DNA from: Bacterioplanoides pacificum
Lineage (GTDB): Bacteria; Pseudomonadota; Gammaproteobacteria; Pseudomonadales; Oceanobacteraceae
Reading direction: 5' to 3'
Length of the DNA: 64,000 nucleotides
Assembly (NCBI RefSeq): GCF_042648445.1
Contig: NZ_JBHRYB010000016.1
Location: forward strand, 1-64,000
Shown here: piece after piece, positions 34,284 to 43,623 of the stretch
Layout: every line of letters starts with the position of its first letter
How positions within the stretch are numbered: the stretch's first letter is position 1
The notes under the pieces: model-generated
What the model saw: only the letters and a program-made list of their open reading frames with translations
Databases searched by the model: none
What the model was told of the DNA's origin: nothing
Position numbers and translations under genes: made by a program

Positions 34284-34517
34284 TCAGTATTCTTCTGCGC
34301 GTGCTGCGGCTGCTTCCTGTGCGGCCATGCTCTCCGGAGTAACCAGGTCTTCAGCAATTTCGCGCAGAGCCAGTACGGTTGGCTTGTCGTTTTCTTCGGC
34401 TACCAGTGGCTCGGCACCCTGAACAGCAATCTGACGTGCCCGCTTGGTGGCCAGCATGACCAGCTCAAAACGGTTATTCAGGTTAGTTAAACAATCTTCT
34501 ACGGTTACGCGGGCCAT
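34284..34517 (-). CDS. rpoZ: RNA polymerase omega subunit
   Basis: 77 residues from ATG 34517 (MARVTVEDCL). It contains the canonical NRFELVMLATKRARQIAVQGAE and NDKPTVLALREIAEDLV segments. Omega assists RNA polymerase assembly and takes part in ppGpp binding, which fits the position next to spoT. The Glu/Ala-rich tail (AAQEAAAARAEEY) is normal for the family. Confidence 0.97.
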   Translation of the reverse strand: MARVTVEDCLTNLNNRFELVMLATKRARQIAVQGAEPLVAEENDKPTVLALREIAEDLVTPESMAAQEAAAARAEEY

Positions 34518-34635
34518 GTGCAATCCTGTCGATAAAGTTAAATTCGGTGGAACCGAACATTTTAATCAATTCCCGCCACAAAGGAAGCCTTGGAGCGGGA
34601 AGTTGTCTGATTTTTATCCGTTTGCCGCGACGAAT

Positions 34636-35280
34636 TCAGTCACGCGCAGCCAGCAGCGCCTGTAACATTGACTGGTGGCGCACCTGTTGTGCTGCCAGGC
34701 GATGGCGGCGGGCGACGACAACCGCCCGCAATTCCTGCAGCGCATTGTCGAACTCGTCGTTAACAATCAGGTAGTCGAACTCACCGTAATGGCTCATTTC
34801 GCTCTGGGCATCCTGCATGCGCCGGGCGATGGTTTCGGCACTGTCCTGACCTCGCCCGCTGAGGCGCTGTTCCAGCTCCTCAATCGATGGCGGCAGAATA
34901 AACACGCTGACAGCGTCCGGCATCAGATGACGAACCTGGGCCGCGCCCTGCCAGTCAATTTCGAGGATCACATCGCGGCCGGCAGACAGTTCATTTTCAA
35001 CCCAGTGCTGTGAGGTGCCGTAATAGTTGTCGAATACCTGGGCGTGCTCGAGGAAGGCGTTGTCACCGATCAGCTGGCGGAATTCATCAACACTGACGAA
35101 GTTGTAGTCTTTGCCGTTTTCTTCGCCCGGCCTGGGTGCCCGGGTGGTGTGTGAAACTGACACGCCGATGTGTGAGGTACAGTCCAGCAGGGCTTTAACC
35201 AGGCTGGTTTTGCCGGCGCCGGAAGGTGCCGAAAAAATAAACAGGGTACCGGTAAATGAAGTTGAGGTTTGAGGAGCCAT
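34636..35280 (-). CDS. gmk: Guanylate kinase
   Basis: 214 residues. The P-loop SAPSGAGKTS is at 17-26; the GMP-binding segment has SHTTRAPRPGEENGKDYNFV; and YYGTSQHWVENEL, DVILEIDWQGAAQVR follow. It phosphorylates GMP to GDP in the cytoplasm. It is the first gene of the gmk-rpoZ-spoT-ridA set, with 118 bases to rpoZ. ATG 35280 has GAGGTTTGAGGAGCC upstream, an SD at good spacing. Confidence 0.97.
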   Translation of the reverse strand: MAPQTSTSFTGTLFIFSAPSGAGKTSLVKALLDCTSHIGVSVSHTTRAPRPGEENGKDYNFVSVDEFRQLIGDNAFLEHAQVFDNYYGTSQHWVENELSAGRDVILEIDWQGAAQVRHLMPDAVSVFILPPSIEELEQRLSGRGQDSAETIARRMQDAQSEMSHYGEFDYLIVNDEFDNALQELRAVVVARRHRLAAQQVRHQSMLQALLAARD

Positions 35281-35358
35281 GAATCTCGTCGCAACAGGTC
35301 GGGTTATAAACAGGATAATCGCCTAAGTATAACCGAGCTGACCCGCTGCGGGTATGAA

Positions 35359-36285
35359 TCATGCCGGTTGGGCCAGCCAGTCGGCACTTTCCTGCCAGGC
35401 CCGCTGGTGCATCGATTTTTTGAAAAAGCCGAAATGGTCGATGGCTTTCATATCAAAGTCGCGGGGATGCAGCACCCTGACCTCGGTATCGGCATTGCTG
35501 AATAACTTTTCCAGCTCCCGGACGCACGCCGGTGGCGCAAAGCGGCGGTCATCGGCCATGGCATAAAAACGCATACGACCACGATAACCACTGAAACCCT
35601 GGCGCAACGGTTGGCCCTGCTCATCGGCGATATAGGCCTTGTTGCGGCCAAAGCGACTCCAGTCGCGGGCGACCTGTTTGGGCAGATACTCGGCCCCTAA
35701 TACCCACTTAGGCAGACCGCCAACCGATTTATAAAACAGCGGCAGCACACCAAAAAAGAAGGCGGCGGTCAGCGCCCGGTCTCGCAGCGGCCAGTTTTTC
35801 CAGTAAATGTGTTGAGAGGCAATATTAAGGAAGCCATGGTAGCGGTTGTTATCGGGTAATACCCCCAGTAGCTGGCCACCAATGGAATGGCCAATGCCTT
35901 TGACCAGCAACTGCGGATGTCGCTCCATAAAGAAACTCAGGGCCGCATCCATATCACGTTGCCCCCAGTGCAGCATGGTTGGTACGGGAGCACCGGGAGC
36001 ATGCTGGAGGCTGCCGCCGATGCCACGAAAATCGTAGGTCAGTACGGTGAACCCCTGGTGACATAAAAACCGGGCAAAACCATCGTAGTACTGGCGCAAC
36101 ACACCAGTGGCGCCGTTAATCACGACACCGATGCCATGTCCGGGCGCTGCTGCTATGCCAGCCTTGCCATTGCTTTCAGCGGTCGCTGGACGATACTCGC
36201 TGCCGGCCAACTGATAACCGTCGTCAGTGGTGATTCTGACACTGATGGGATCGGGGGTCTGTGGCTGAATACTGGCTTGAGACAT
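35359..36285 (-). CDS. Alpha/beta hydrolase
   Basis: 308 residues from ATG 36285. The fold is recognised by ATGVLRQYYDGFARFL, TYDFRGIGGS and the nucleophile elbow GIGHSIGGQ (GHSIGG, about 135-140) with Ser. A His near the end lies in HFGFFKKS, and the acid in LHPRDFDMKAIDHFG. There is no signal peptide. Proteins of this type include serine esterases and acyltransferases; the substrate is unknown. The gene stands alone, 78 bases upstream of gmk on the same strand. Confidence 0.85.
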   Translation of the reverse strand: MSQASIQPQTPDPISVRITTDDGYQLAGSEYRPATAESNGKAGIAAAPGHGIGVVINGATGVLRQYYDGFARFLCHQGFTVLTYDFRGIGGSLQHAPGAPVPTMLHWGQRDMDAALSFFMERHPQLLVKGIGHSIGGQLLGVLPDNNRYHGFLNIASQHIYWKNWPLRDRALTAAFFFGVLPLFYKSVGGLPKWVLGAEYLPKQVARDWSRFGRNKAYIADEQGQPLRQGFSGYRGRMRFYAMADDRRFAPPACVRELEKLFSNADTEVRVLHPRDFDMKAIDHFGFFKKSMHQRAWQESADWLAQPA

Positions 36286-36509
36286 GGTGTGCTCACTGGC
36301 TGATGATGTGTCTCCAGTGTATCGCCCTGTGGAGAGCCGGTAATGCACCAGGAGTGACACATTTATGATCAAAAGTTGCACTGCATGCATTATCTATCAG
36401 CTGATTGACTAAGCCGTGACTTTTTAGCCAGATCACTGCATTCGCTGCAGGGCCGACTAATCTTATAAGCAGACAGCTTGTTTTAGTCGATTACGTGGAG
36501 AGCTCTGGC

Positions 36510-37292
36510 ATGTTATTGCGCTTCGTTCTGTTACTGCTGGCACTGTTGCCGTTGTCATCCCTGAGTGAAGAGTGTCGGCGATTAACCGCCAGTGGTAACT
36601 CTGAATACCCGCCTTACTTGTGGCGCGCCGGTGATGACTCGTTGGAAATGCTTGGTGCAATCCCCAAGCTGATGGATTACGTGTCTCAACAACTCGGCAT
36701 TGAGATTGTACTGAAGTACGTTGGCCCCTGGGGGCGAGTGCAGGAAGACGTGGCGGAAGGCGAGATCGACCTGATTGCCGGTGCATTTTATACCGTGCCG
36801 CGCAGCTACCGCATGGATTACATTCGCCCGGCCTTCCAGAAAACCCGCACCGCCGTGTGGGTCAGGAAAGCAGGGGCGTTCCCATATCAGCAATGGAGTG
36901 ATTTGCAGGGGCGTTCTGGCGTAACCGTGATTAACAACAGTTTTGGTCAGGCGTTTGATGAATACGCCGAGCATCACCTTAATATCCATGAAGCGGTGCG
37001 CCTGAACCAGGGGCTGAATATGTTGTTGGGGGGCCGGGTTGAATATTTTATCTATGAAGATAATCCCGCTCGTGCCTACGCCGCGGAGCTGGGTATTCTG
37101 GATCAGATCGAGGCACTGGATGTGCCGATTGGTAGCGAAGACCTGTTTTTGACCATCTCTAAAAAATCCGATTGCAACACACCGGAACTGCGCCAGAAGT
37201 TGTCGGACATCCTGATCAGCGCACAACAACAAGAGCTCATGGCACAGTATCTGAAGCAGGGAATTTCAGAGTGGGAAGCACGGACGCAGTAA
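36510..37292 (+). CDS. Periplasmic substrate-binding protein, family 3 (amino-acid type)
   Basis: 260 residues from ATG 36510, with SD GGAG at 36497-36500. Signal peptide MLLRFVLLLLALLPLSSLS is followed by a mature start EECRRL. The SBP_bac_3 fold is seen in YPPYLWRAGD, DVAEGEIDLIAGAFYTVPRSYRMDYI and GRSGVTVINNSFGQAFDEY. Two Cys (one near the mature N-terminus, one near Asp-Cys-Asn) may form a disulfide. No permease or ATPase gene is adjacent, so it may act as a sensor-like or orphan binding protein. The 224-base upstream gap shows no other gene. Confidence 0.85.
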   Translation: MLLRFVLLLLALLPLSSLSEECRRLTASGNSEYPPYLWRAGDDSLEMLGAIPKLMDYVSQQLGIEIVLKYVGPWGRVQEDVAEGEIDLIAGAFYTVPRSYRMDYIRPAFQKTRTAVWVRKAGAFPYQQWSDLQGRSGVTVINNSFGQAFDEYAEHHLNIHEAVRLNQGLNMLLGGRVEYFIYEDNPARAYAAELGILDQIEALDVPIGSEDLFLTISKKSDCNTPELRQKLSDILISAQQQELMAQYLKQGISEWEARTQ

Positions 37293-37339
37293 CCAATCAT
37301 AAGGCTTAGGATAGCTATTGCACACGAGCGGAGGCCGGC

Positions 37340-37936
37340 TCAGATCCGGCCTTTGCTGTATCGCTCGCGTGCCTCCTGTTTCTTGCGTTCGCTTTTCCGT
37401 AGCAGCACGTAGAAGGCTCCGGAGCCGCCATGATGTTTCTGCGCGGTATGAAAGGCCTGTACCGTATCCAGATCTTCCAGCCAGTGCACCAGATAGCTTT
37501 TCAGAATGCCCGGGTCTTCGATATTGCGGTCACCTTTGCCGGGCAAAATCAGAACGCAGCGAATGTCGTGTTCCATGCAGTCCTGAATAAAGCGGAACAG
37601 CTCAGACCGGGCCTGCTCGACTGTACGGCGGTGCAGGTCCAGCCGTGCCTCAATTTCGTATTTTCCCAAGCGTAATTTACGGAATACGCCATCCTGAATG
37701 CCAGGACGTTTAAACCCCAGGATATCGTGTGGACCAACCCGGGTGACGTCACTGGTCTGCAGATGATTCTGCTGCTGTTGTTCGGCTTCCTGAGCCGCCG
37801 CCTGCTTCCGTGCTGCGGCATTGGCTTTATTAATATCGCCCTTGCTCAGGGTGACTTTTTCCCTGGCTTGCAACGGCTCGACGCCCTGCATTTCGCGCAG
37901 AAACAGATCGTCTTCATTGTTATCAGTGTCACTCAT
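37340..37936 (-). CDS. Smr-domain protein (SmrA/SmrB-like)
   Basis: 198 residues from ATG 37936 (a second ATG at 37945 adds three). The Smr domain in the C-terminal half has LDLHRRTVEQAR (about 102-113), VLILPGKGDRN and HGGSGAFYVLLRK. The N-terminal half is a Gln/Ala-rich, coiled linker. Smr proteins are endonucleases; SmrB cuts mRNA at collided ribosomes. Length and domain order fit that group, but the exact subtype is uncertain. Convergent with the binding-protein gene. Confidence 0.9.
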   Translation of the reverse strand: MSDTDNNEDDLFLREMQGVEPLQAREKVTLSKGDINKANAAARKQAAAQEAEQQQQNHLQTSDVTRVGPHDILGFKRPGIQDGVFRKLRLGKYEIEARLDLHRRTVEQARSELFRFIQDCMEHDIRCVLILPGKGDRNIEDPGILKSYLVHWLEDLDTVQAFHTAQKHHGGSGAFYVLLRKSERKKQEARERYSKGRI

Positions 37937-38031
37937 GTCGACCATTCACTCGGCTGGGTACTACGTGTTCAGCGGCCATTATATCGCCGCAGCACTGAGG
38001 TGTGACAATTCTTTGCGAACGGACACACAAC

Positions 38032-38037
38032 TATAAT
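38032..38037 (+). promoter_or_regulatory. Candidate -10 box for the Spy-like gene
   Basis: A perfect TATAAT 55 bases before ATG 38092. No -35 at 17-base spacing is clear. An extracytoplasmic stress or CpxR-type promoter is possible but not shown. Confidence 0.4.
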
Positions 38038-38091
38038 CCGATATCCGTAGTATGGGTTTGGTAAACAAGCCCCCACAACCGGAGGAAGGCG

Positions 38092-38802
38092 ATGAAAAAA
38101 CTAAGGTTACCTGCCATTACCAGCCTGGCAGTGGGCACCTTGATCAGTGCTCAGGTATTGGCCTTTGATGGTCGTGCTGAGCGCGGCATAGCCTGGGAAG
38201 ATCAGCTTGAGCTGAGTGAGCAGCAGGAAGCTCAGATTGAGGCGATTGAAGATAAGTACCAGGCACAATTCCGGGAAATGCGTCAGAGCGCACAGGAGCA
38301 TGGCGCCAAACGGCAGCAGGCAGGTGTGCTGATGAAACAAATGCGCCAGGAAATTCAGCAGGTGTTAACTGCCGAACAGAAAGCCCAGGCCAGCAACCTG
38401 ATTGCTGAACAGCGTCAGCATGCACTGAACCAGCGGCTGAAAAAAGTCGCACGACGACTGCAGATGACGGCTGATCAGCAACAACAGCTGCGCCAGGTGA
38501 TGGATGAACAGCCGGCTGGTTATCTGTGGCCGGTTGATCGTGAACAACGCAGTCAGGCACGGGCGCAATTTGACTCGGCGCTGGAACAGATTCTGACCCG
38601 TGACCAGCGCCAGCAGTGGCAGGCGATGAAAACCCATCAGAATAAACGCTGGCATCATGCCCGGGAGTTACGGCGCGAACGTCAGCAACACCAGCAACAA
38701 CACCAGCAACAACACCAACACCAGCAGCACCACCCTCAACGTCGTGATACTTCTCCCGAAGTGCGTCATGGTGGTCTGCGCAAAGGTTATAACGACTGGT
38801 AA
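38092..38802 (+). CDS. Spy/CpxP-like periplasmic protein with His/Gln-rich tail
   Basis: 236 residues with a signal peptide (MKKLRLPAITSLAVGTLISA, cleaved near LAF). The mature protein is helical and Gln/Arg/Glu-rich with LTAEQ and LTRDQ (LTxxQ-type) motifs near 108 and 166, typical of Spy/CpxP chaperone or stress proteins. It ends with a His/Gln repeat of about 25 residues (HQQQ units) that could bind Zn, Cu or Ni. An SD (GGAGG, about 38080) precedes ATG. A periplasmic stress or metal-related role is inferred. Confidence 0.8.
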   Translation: MKKLRLPAITSLAVGTLISAQVLAFDGRAERGIAWEDQLELSEQQEAQIEAIEDKYQAQFREMRQSAQEHGAKRQQAGVLMKQMRQEIQQVLTAEQKAQASNLIAEQRQHALNQRLKKVARRLQMTADQQQQLRQVMDEQPAGYLWPVDREQRSQARAQFDSALEQILTRDQRQQWQAMKTHQNKRWHHARELRRERQQHQQQHQQQHQHQQHHPQRRDTSPEVRHGGLRKGYNDW

Positions 38803-38834
38803 AGGTGACAGGCTCTGGCCCGGTATATTCCGGG

Positions 38835-40064
38835 CTAGGACTGAGCGTGTTTCACCATAAATTGTTTAATTTTCGGAGCGATACTTTCACGGAACTTCCG
38901 GCCGTTAAAAATACCGTAGTGGCCGACCCCCTGAGCTTCATAATGGTGTTTTCGGCTTTTGGCAATTCCGCAACACAATGCCAGCGCACAACTGGTCTGG
39001 CCGCGCCCGGTAATGTCATCCAGCTCGCCTTCGACGGTCATCAGCGCCATCTTTTTAATCGCCGTCAGGTCAATTTTTTCCCCCCGATACTGCATTTCAC
39101 CACGCGGCAACTGATGCTCAAGGAACACCTTGCGAATGGTATCCAGATAATAATGTGCCGGCATATCCATGACCGCCAGATATTCGTTGTAAAATTTGCG
39201 ATGGGCCTCGGCGCTGTCACCGTCACCTTTGATCAGGTCGTTAAAAAACTTAAAGTGTTTGGCGACGTGGTTATCCATATTCATCGACATAAAGCCGGAT
39301 AACTGAATAAAACCGGGATATACCAGCTGATCGCGGCCTTTGAAGCCCGGGGGCACGCGGCAGATAACATTATTTTCAAACCACTCCAGATCCTTGCCTG
39401 AAGCATAATCGTTGACGTCTGTCGGGTTGATCCGGGTGTCCACCGGTCCGCCCATCAGCGTCATACTGGAGGGCAGATTCGGGTTGTTGGTGGCGGCCAT
39501 TACAGCGGCGGCGACCAGGGCCGGAACGCAGGGCTGGCAAACTGCAACGACATGAGTATCTGGGCCCAGGTGTTCGAGAAAACCGATCAGATATTCGACG
39601 TAATCATCAAAATGAAATTCCCCTTCACTGGCGGGCACATCGCGGACATTACGCCAATCGGTGATATACACCTCATGATCGGGCAGGAACTCGCGCACAG
39701 TGCCGCGCAACAGAGTGGCGAAGTGACCCGACATCGGTGCCACCATCAGTACTTTGGGCTGTGCCTCCAGCTTGCGGCTGCGACGCCGAAAGTGCAGCAG
39801 GTTGCAGTAGGGCTTTTCGGCTACAACCTTATATTCAATGCCAACCTCGCGGCCGTTAATCCGGGTGCTGTCGAGTTCCCATTCCGGCTCTTCATAATAG
39901 TCGGTAAGACGTTCCAGCAGTTCCAGCCAGGCGCGTAAGGTGCGGTAATGCCAGGAATAACTCAGTGGGTTCCAGGGCTGGTATAAATACTGACGCGCCT
40001 GACGCGCCAGTACATGCACCGGCTGCATGGCGTGCATTATATGAGCGTTAATACGATAGAGCAT
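38835..40064 (-). CDS. phaZ: Intracellular polyhydroxyalkanoate depolymerase (PhaZ-type)
   Basis: 409 residues, no signal peptide. The N-terminal RQARQYLYQPWNPLSYSWHYR opens the family. The nucleophile elbow contains Cys in place of Ser (VVAVCQPCVPAL, about 170-181), as in Ralstonia-type intracellular PHB depolymerases. The acid and His lie toward the C-terminus (VEGELDDI; GVGHYGIFNGRKFR). It mobilises stored polyhydroxybutyrate. ATG 40064 has GGGAG seven bases upstream. A short GCCCGG/CCGGGC hairpin (38818-38835) overlaps its stop. Confidence 0.92.
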   Translation of the reverse strand: MLYRINAHIMHAMQPVHVLARQARQYLYQPWNPLSYSWHYRTLRAWLELLERLTDYYEEPEWELDSTRINGREVGIEYKVVAEKPYCNLLHFRRRSRKLEAQPKVLMVAPMSGHFATLLRGTVREFLPDHEVYITDWRNVRDVPASEGEFHFDDYVEYLIGFLEHLGPDTHVVAVCQPCVPALVAAAVMAATNNPNLPSSMTLMGGPVDTRINPTDVNDYASGKDLEWFENNVICRVPPGFKGRDQLVYPGFIQLSGFMSMNMDNHVAKHFKFFNDLIKGDGDSAEAHRKFYNEYLAVMDMPAHYYLDTIRKVFLEHQLPRGEMQYRGEKIDLTAIKKMALMTVEGELDDITGRGQTSCALALCCGIAKSRKHHYEAQGVGHYGIFNGRKFRESIAPKIKQFMVKHAQS

Positions 40065-40408
40065 TGTCGTCTCCCGTAGCTCGGGTGAGATTGTTGATTA
40101 TTTAACCAATGACAGAAACCTTAGCATGAGTCGGCAGAAGACAACTGACCAATTTAGTAACAAAAAGTGTCAAACTGGTCAGGCTGCGCGTCGCTGCCGG
40201 ATAGCAGGCTGGTGGTTCTCTGGCTCTTATTAGTACTAATTTCTTAGTGGCTGGCCGCTGGGGATAACTTGCTGGCGCGCAAAGCTAATCGTTCTGACGG
40301 CAATCGCGGTATGCTGTTGGCAAATGTTGTGAGTCACAACGCCGATAACAACGCCGATAACAACGCCAATAACAACGCCGATAACAATAACAACTGTGGA
40401 GAGCGCAC
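40065..40408. other. Intergenic region between divergent phaZ and the DUF962 gene
   Basis: 344 bases with promoters presumed for both genes. It holds a weak CTGACCA/TGGTCAG inverted repeat (40145-40182) and a 12-bp tandem repeat (40338-40385). No gene is seen. Confidence 0.6.
40338..40385 (+). repeat. 12-bp tandem repeat (AACGCCGATAAC)4
   Basis: Four units, three identical and the third with one G-to-A change, followed by shortened AATAACAAC. The tract ends 23 bases before ATG 40409, in the leader of the DUF962 gene. Confidence 0.93.
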
Positions 40409-40756
40409 ATGTCTGAACCGACTGCGATGAAAACCGAAAATTTCAGCAGTTTTGCTGAGTTTTATCCGTATTATCTGGCAGAGCATGCCAATGTTACCTG
40501 TCGGGTGTTGCATTACACCGGCACGCTCAGCGCGCTGACCATTCTGACCTGGGCGCTGGTCAGTGGTCACTACCTCTGGATGCTGGCGGCACCGGTGTCG
40601 GGTTATGCCCAGGCCTGGGTGGGGCATTTCTTCTTCGAGCACAACAAACCGGCCACTTTTCGTTATCCGCTCTGGAGTTTTATGGGGGATTGGGTCATGT
40701 TGAAAGACTTCCTGACCGGACGTCTGGCGGCGAAAATGCCGAAACAGGGAAGCTAG
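40409..40756 (+). CDS. DUF962 / Mpo1-like membrane protein
   Basis: 115 residues. FAEFYPYYLAEHANVTCRVLHYTGT holds the conserved His and Tyr of the family, followed by two helices and GHFFFEHNKPATFRYPLWSFMGDW. The His set in LAEH, LHYTG and GHFFFEHN is the putative Fe2+ site. Yeast Mpo1 is a dioxygenase of 2-hydroxy fatty acids; bacterial members are uncharacterised. The SD GGAGAG lies at about 40396-40401. It stands alone between phaZ and the acyl-CoA ligase gene. Confidence 0.9.
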   Translation: MSEPTAMKTENFSSFAEFYPYYLAEHANVTCRVLHYTGTLSALTILTWALVSGHYLWMLAAPVSGYAQAWVGHFFFEHNKPATFRYPLWSFMGDWVMLKDFLTGRLAAKMPKQGS

Positions 40757-40899
40757 CCGATCCAGGCTGGTTTTTGTGGAGTTACTTACGTAGTTCTACT
40801 TAGTTGAATGCTACCTATGTCGGATTTTCACTCAGACTCCGGAACTTTCTAATACGTCGCTTATTACTCGGCAGATAAGAACAACTCCGGAGTTCCTTT

Positions 40900-42528
40900 A
40901 TGCAACACCATAATATTTATGAGTTAGGCCTGGAAGCTAACCCGGCTAACTACACCCCTATGAGTCCTGTCAGCTATCTGCAGCGCGCGGCCTTTGTTTA
41001 TCCAAACCGTACTGCTCAGATTCATCAGGATACCCGTTATACCTGGGCGCAAACCTATGAGCGCTGCGTGCGCCTGGCGTCGGGTCTGGCGGGCATGGGC
41101 ATTAAGACCGGCGATACCGTGTCTTTCCTGTGTGCCAATATTCCACCGCTGTTTGAAGCACATTTTGGTGTGCCTATGTGTGGTGCGGTGCTGAATGCCA
41201 TTAACACCCGGCTGGATGCGGAAGCGGTGGCTTTTATCCTGCAACATGCAGAAAGCAAAGTATTGTTTGTTGATAAAGAATTCTCAGAGGTCGCCAGTAA
41301 GGCCCTGAAAATGGTGGCTGTTAAGCCAACCGTGATCGCTATCGATGATCCGTATTACGATCAGGGTGAACTGCTGGGTGATACCAGCTACGATCAGCTG
41401 CTGGAACAGGCTGAAGATAACTACGACTGGCAGCTGCCGGAAAATGAATGGCAGGCGATTACCCTGAACTACACCTCAGGCACGACGGGTAATCCAAAGG
41501 GGGTGGTGTATCACCATCGCGGTGCTTACCTGAATGCGGCGAATAATATTATTTCCTGGGATATGGGTCGTCATCCGGTTTATCTGTGGATTCTGCCGCT
41601 GTTCCATTGTAATGGCTGGTGTTTCCCATGGAGCATTGCGGCGGCGGCGGGTGTCAGTGTTTCGCTGCGCCATGTGCGTGCGGACGCGATTTACCATGAA
41701 ATCAAAGAAAACAAGGTGACCCATTTCTGTGGTGCGCCAATTGTGCTGAATATGCTGAACAATGCCCCAGCAGAGATGAAGTCCGGTATTGAACATCAGG
41801 TTAATGCCATGGTCGCCGGTGCGGCGCCACCGGCGGCGGTGATTGAAGGCATGGAAAGCATGGGCTTTAACGTCACCCATGTGTATGGCCTGACTGAAAC
41901 CTACGGCCCGTGTGTGGTGTGTGCCTGGCACGATGAATGGAACGATAAGGAACTGGCCGAACGCGCTGCATTAAAAGCCCGTCAGGGGGTTAAAAGCCCG
42001 ATGCAGGAAGACCTGATGATCGCTGATACCGATACCATGAAACCGGTGCCACGTGATGGTGAAACCATCGGTGAAATCATGGTACGCGGTAATATTGTGA
42101 TGAAGGGTTATCTGAAAAACCCGACGGCGACTGAAGAGGCCTTCAGTGGTGATTGGTTCCATACCGGTGACCTGGCGGTATGGCATGAAGATGGTTACAT
42201 CGAAATTAAAGACCGCTCAAAAGACATCATCATCTCCGGTGGTGAAAACATTTCCTCCATCGAAGTGGAAGATGTGTTGTATCGTCACCCGGATGTTGAA
42301 GAAGCGGCCGTGGTTGCCAAGCCAGATGATAAATGGGGCGAGACACCGTGTGCGTTTATTAAACTGAAAGACGGCGCCGAAGCATCACAGGAAGAGGTTA
42401 TCGCTTTCTGTCGCGATAACATGGCGCATTTTAAAGCGCCGCGTTACGTCGAGTTTGGCGAACTGCCGAAAACCTCAACCGGTAAAATCCAGAAGTTTGT
42501 TCTGCGCGAAAAATCCAAAGAGCTCTGA
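40900..42528 (+). CDS. Acyl-CoA synthetase, AMP-forming (medium-chain/AlkK-like)
   Basis: 542 residues. Adenylate-forming motifs: YTSGTTGNPKGVVYHHR (from about 190), GLTETYGPC (about 332-340), DWFHTGDLAVW, IKDRSKDIIISGGENIS (about 434-450) and the catalytic Lys in KTSTGKIQK near the end. It activates a carboxylic acid to its CoA thioester; sequence style is of the AlkK/DmdB branch (medium-chain or methylmercaptopropionate). Substrate unknown. ATG 40900 has GGAG eight bases upstream. It carries its own terminator. Confidence 0.9.
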   Translation: MQHHNIYELGLEANPANYTPMSPVSYLQRAAFVYPNRTAQIHQDTRYTWAQTYERCVRLASGLAGMGIKTGDTVSFLCANIPPLFEAHFGVPMCGAVLNAINTRLDAEAVAFILQHAESKVLFVDKEFSEVASKALKMVAVKPTVIAIDDPYYDQGELLGDTSYDQLLEQAEDNYDWQLPENEWQAITLNYTSGTTGNPKGVVYHHRGAYLNAANNIISWDMGRHPVYLWILPLFHCNGWCFPWSIAAAAGVSVSLRHVRADAIYHEIKENKVTHFCGAPIVLNMLNNAPAEMKSGIEHQVNAMVAGAAPPAAVIEGMESMGFNVTHVYGLTETYGPCVVCAWHDEWNDKELAERAALKARQGVKSPMQEDLMIADTDTMKPVPRDGETIGEIMVRGNIVMKGYLKNPTATEEAFSGDWFHTGDLAVWHEDGYIEIKDRSKDIIISGGENISSIEVEDVLYRHPDVEEAAVVAKPDDKWGETPCAFIKLKDGAEASQEEVIAFCRDNMAHFKAPRYVEFGELPKTSTGKIQKFVLREKSKEL

Positions 42529-42550
42529 GCTTCCTGTTTCATACCCCGAA

Positions 42551-42580
42551 AGCCTGCTGAAACATCAGCAGGCTTTTTTT
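42551..42580 (+). terminator. Rho-independent terminator after the acyl-CoA synthetase gene
   Basis: A perfect ten-base stem AGCCTGCTGA/TCAGCAGGCT with an AACA loop and a T7 tail overlapping the end of the stem. Confidence 0.95.
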
Positions 42581-42598
42581 GTGATGTTCACTGCAGGG

Positions 42599-43426
42599 TT
42601 ATTGGTTTTCCTGGTACAGATGCACATCGCGCTGAGGGAACGGAATGCTGATACCCTGTTCATCAAAGGTGGTCTTGATGGTTTCCAGCAGTTGCCAGTG
42701 TACCGGCCAGTAATCGGCGGTTTTTACCCACGGACGGACCCATAAATTCACACTGCTGTCGCCCAATTCGCCGACCACAATCACCGGCGCGGGGTCTGCC
42801 AGGATTCGTTCTTCCTGATCGAGAATCTGTTGAATAATATCGCGCGCCTGTTTGATGTTGTCGTCGTAACTGATGCCAATCACCAGGTCGATACGGCGGG
42901 TGGCTTTGGCAGAAAAGTTAGTAATGACGTCACCATAAATACCGGCATTCGGGACAATGATCTGGCGGTTGTCACCGGTGCGTAACTGAGTGCTGAAAAT
43001 ACTGATACGTTCAACGATGCCGGCAATGCCTCCGGCCTCAACAAAGTCACCGATTTTAAATGGCTTAAACAGAATCAGCATGACACCGGCGGCAAAGTTC
43101 GATAACGAATCTTTTAACGCCAGGCCAACAGCCAGGCCGGCGGCACCTAATAAGGCCAGCAATGACGTCGTGTCGATACCGACCTGCTCCAGTGCGATCA
43201 GTGCCACCACAAAGGTTAATAACACGCTGAGAATGCTGCCGATAAACTCGGCCAGCGCTTCGTCCAGCTGGCGTTTTTTCATCAGTGTCCGGGTCAGGCT
43301 GACCAGCCGGCGCGCCAGCCAGCTGCCGGCCAGATAAATCACCAGCGCCAGAATCAGGTTGACGGCAAAAGGTTGTGCCAACTCCAGCAGGGCCTGTGGG
43401 TCGAGGTTTTGCAGATAGTCTTTCAT
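42599..43426 (-). CDS. mscS: Small-conductance mechanosensitive channel MscS
   Basis: 275 residues, near E. coli MscS in length. There are three N-terminal helices; pore-lining helix TM3 holds the Gly/Ala-packed LLALLGAAGLAVGLALKD (about 92-109). The beta domain has PFKIGDFVEAGGIAGIVE and the C-terminal part IVPNAGIYGDVITNFS. It opens under hypo-osmotic membrane tension. ATG 43426 has AGGAGAG six bases upstream. Divergent to the three-gene operon that includes another MscS-like gene. Confidence 0.94.
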   Translation of the reverse strand: MKDYLQNLDPQALLELAQPFAVNLILALVIYLAGSWLARRLVSLTRTLMKKRQLDEALAEFIGSILSVLLTFVVALIALEQVGIDTTSLLALLGAAGLAVGLALKDSLSNFAAGVMLILFKPFKIGDFVEAGGIAGIVERISIFSTQLRTGDNRQIIVPNAGIYGDVITNFSAKATRRIDLVIGISYDDNIKQARDIIQQILDQEERILADPAPVIVVGELGDSSVNLWVRPWVKTADYWPVHWQLLETIKTTFDEQGISIPFPQRDVHLYQENQ

Positions 43427-43623
43427 AACTCTCCTGTAGACAGATCGGATGCAGTGAGGGTGCCTGCCATTTAATCACAGTAAAACACTCAGAAAAATCT
43501 TGAGCAGCTGTCAGAGCGGGGCCATTATTAGCTTTGCCGGTTAAATGATGTAAAACATCAGGGAAACGGCCAGACAGAGACAATTTTAGTGCCGTTCTGC
43601 GGTGCTGATGATGAGAATATGGA

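Noticed and set aside
40145..40182. CTGACCA/TGGTCAG inverted repeat upstream of phaZ
   Set aside because: Seven-base arms 24 bases apart, with no regulator to link to; may be chance.
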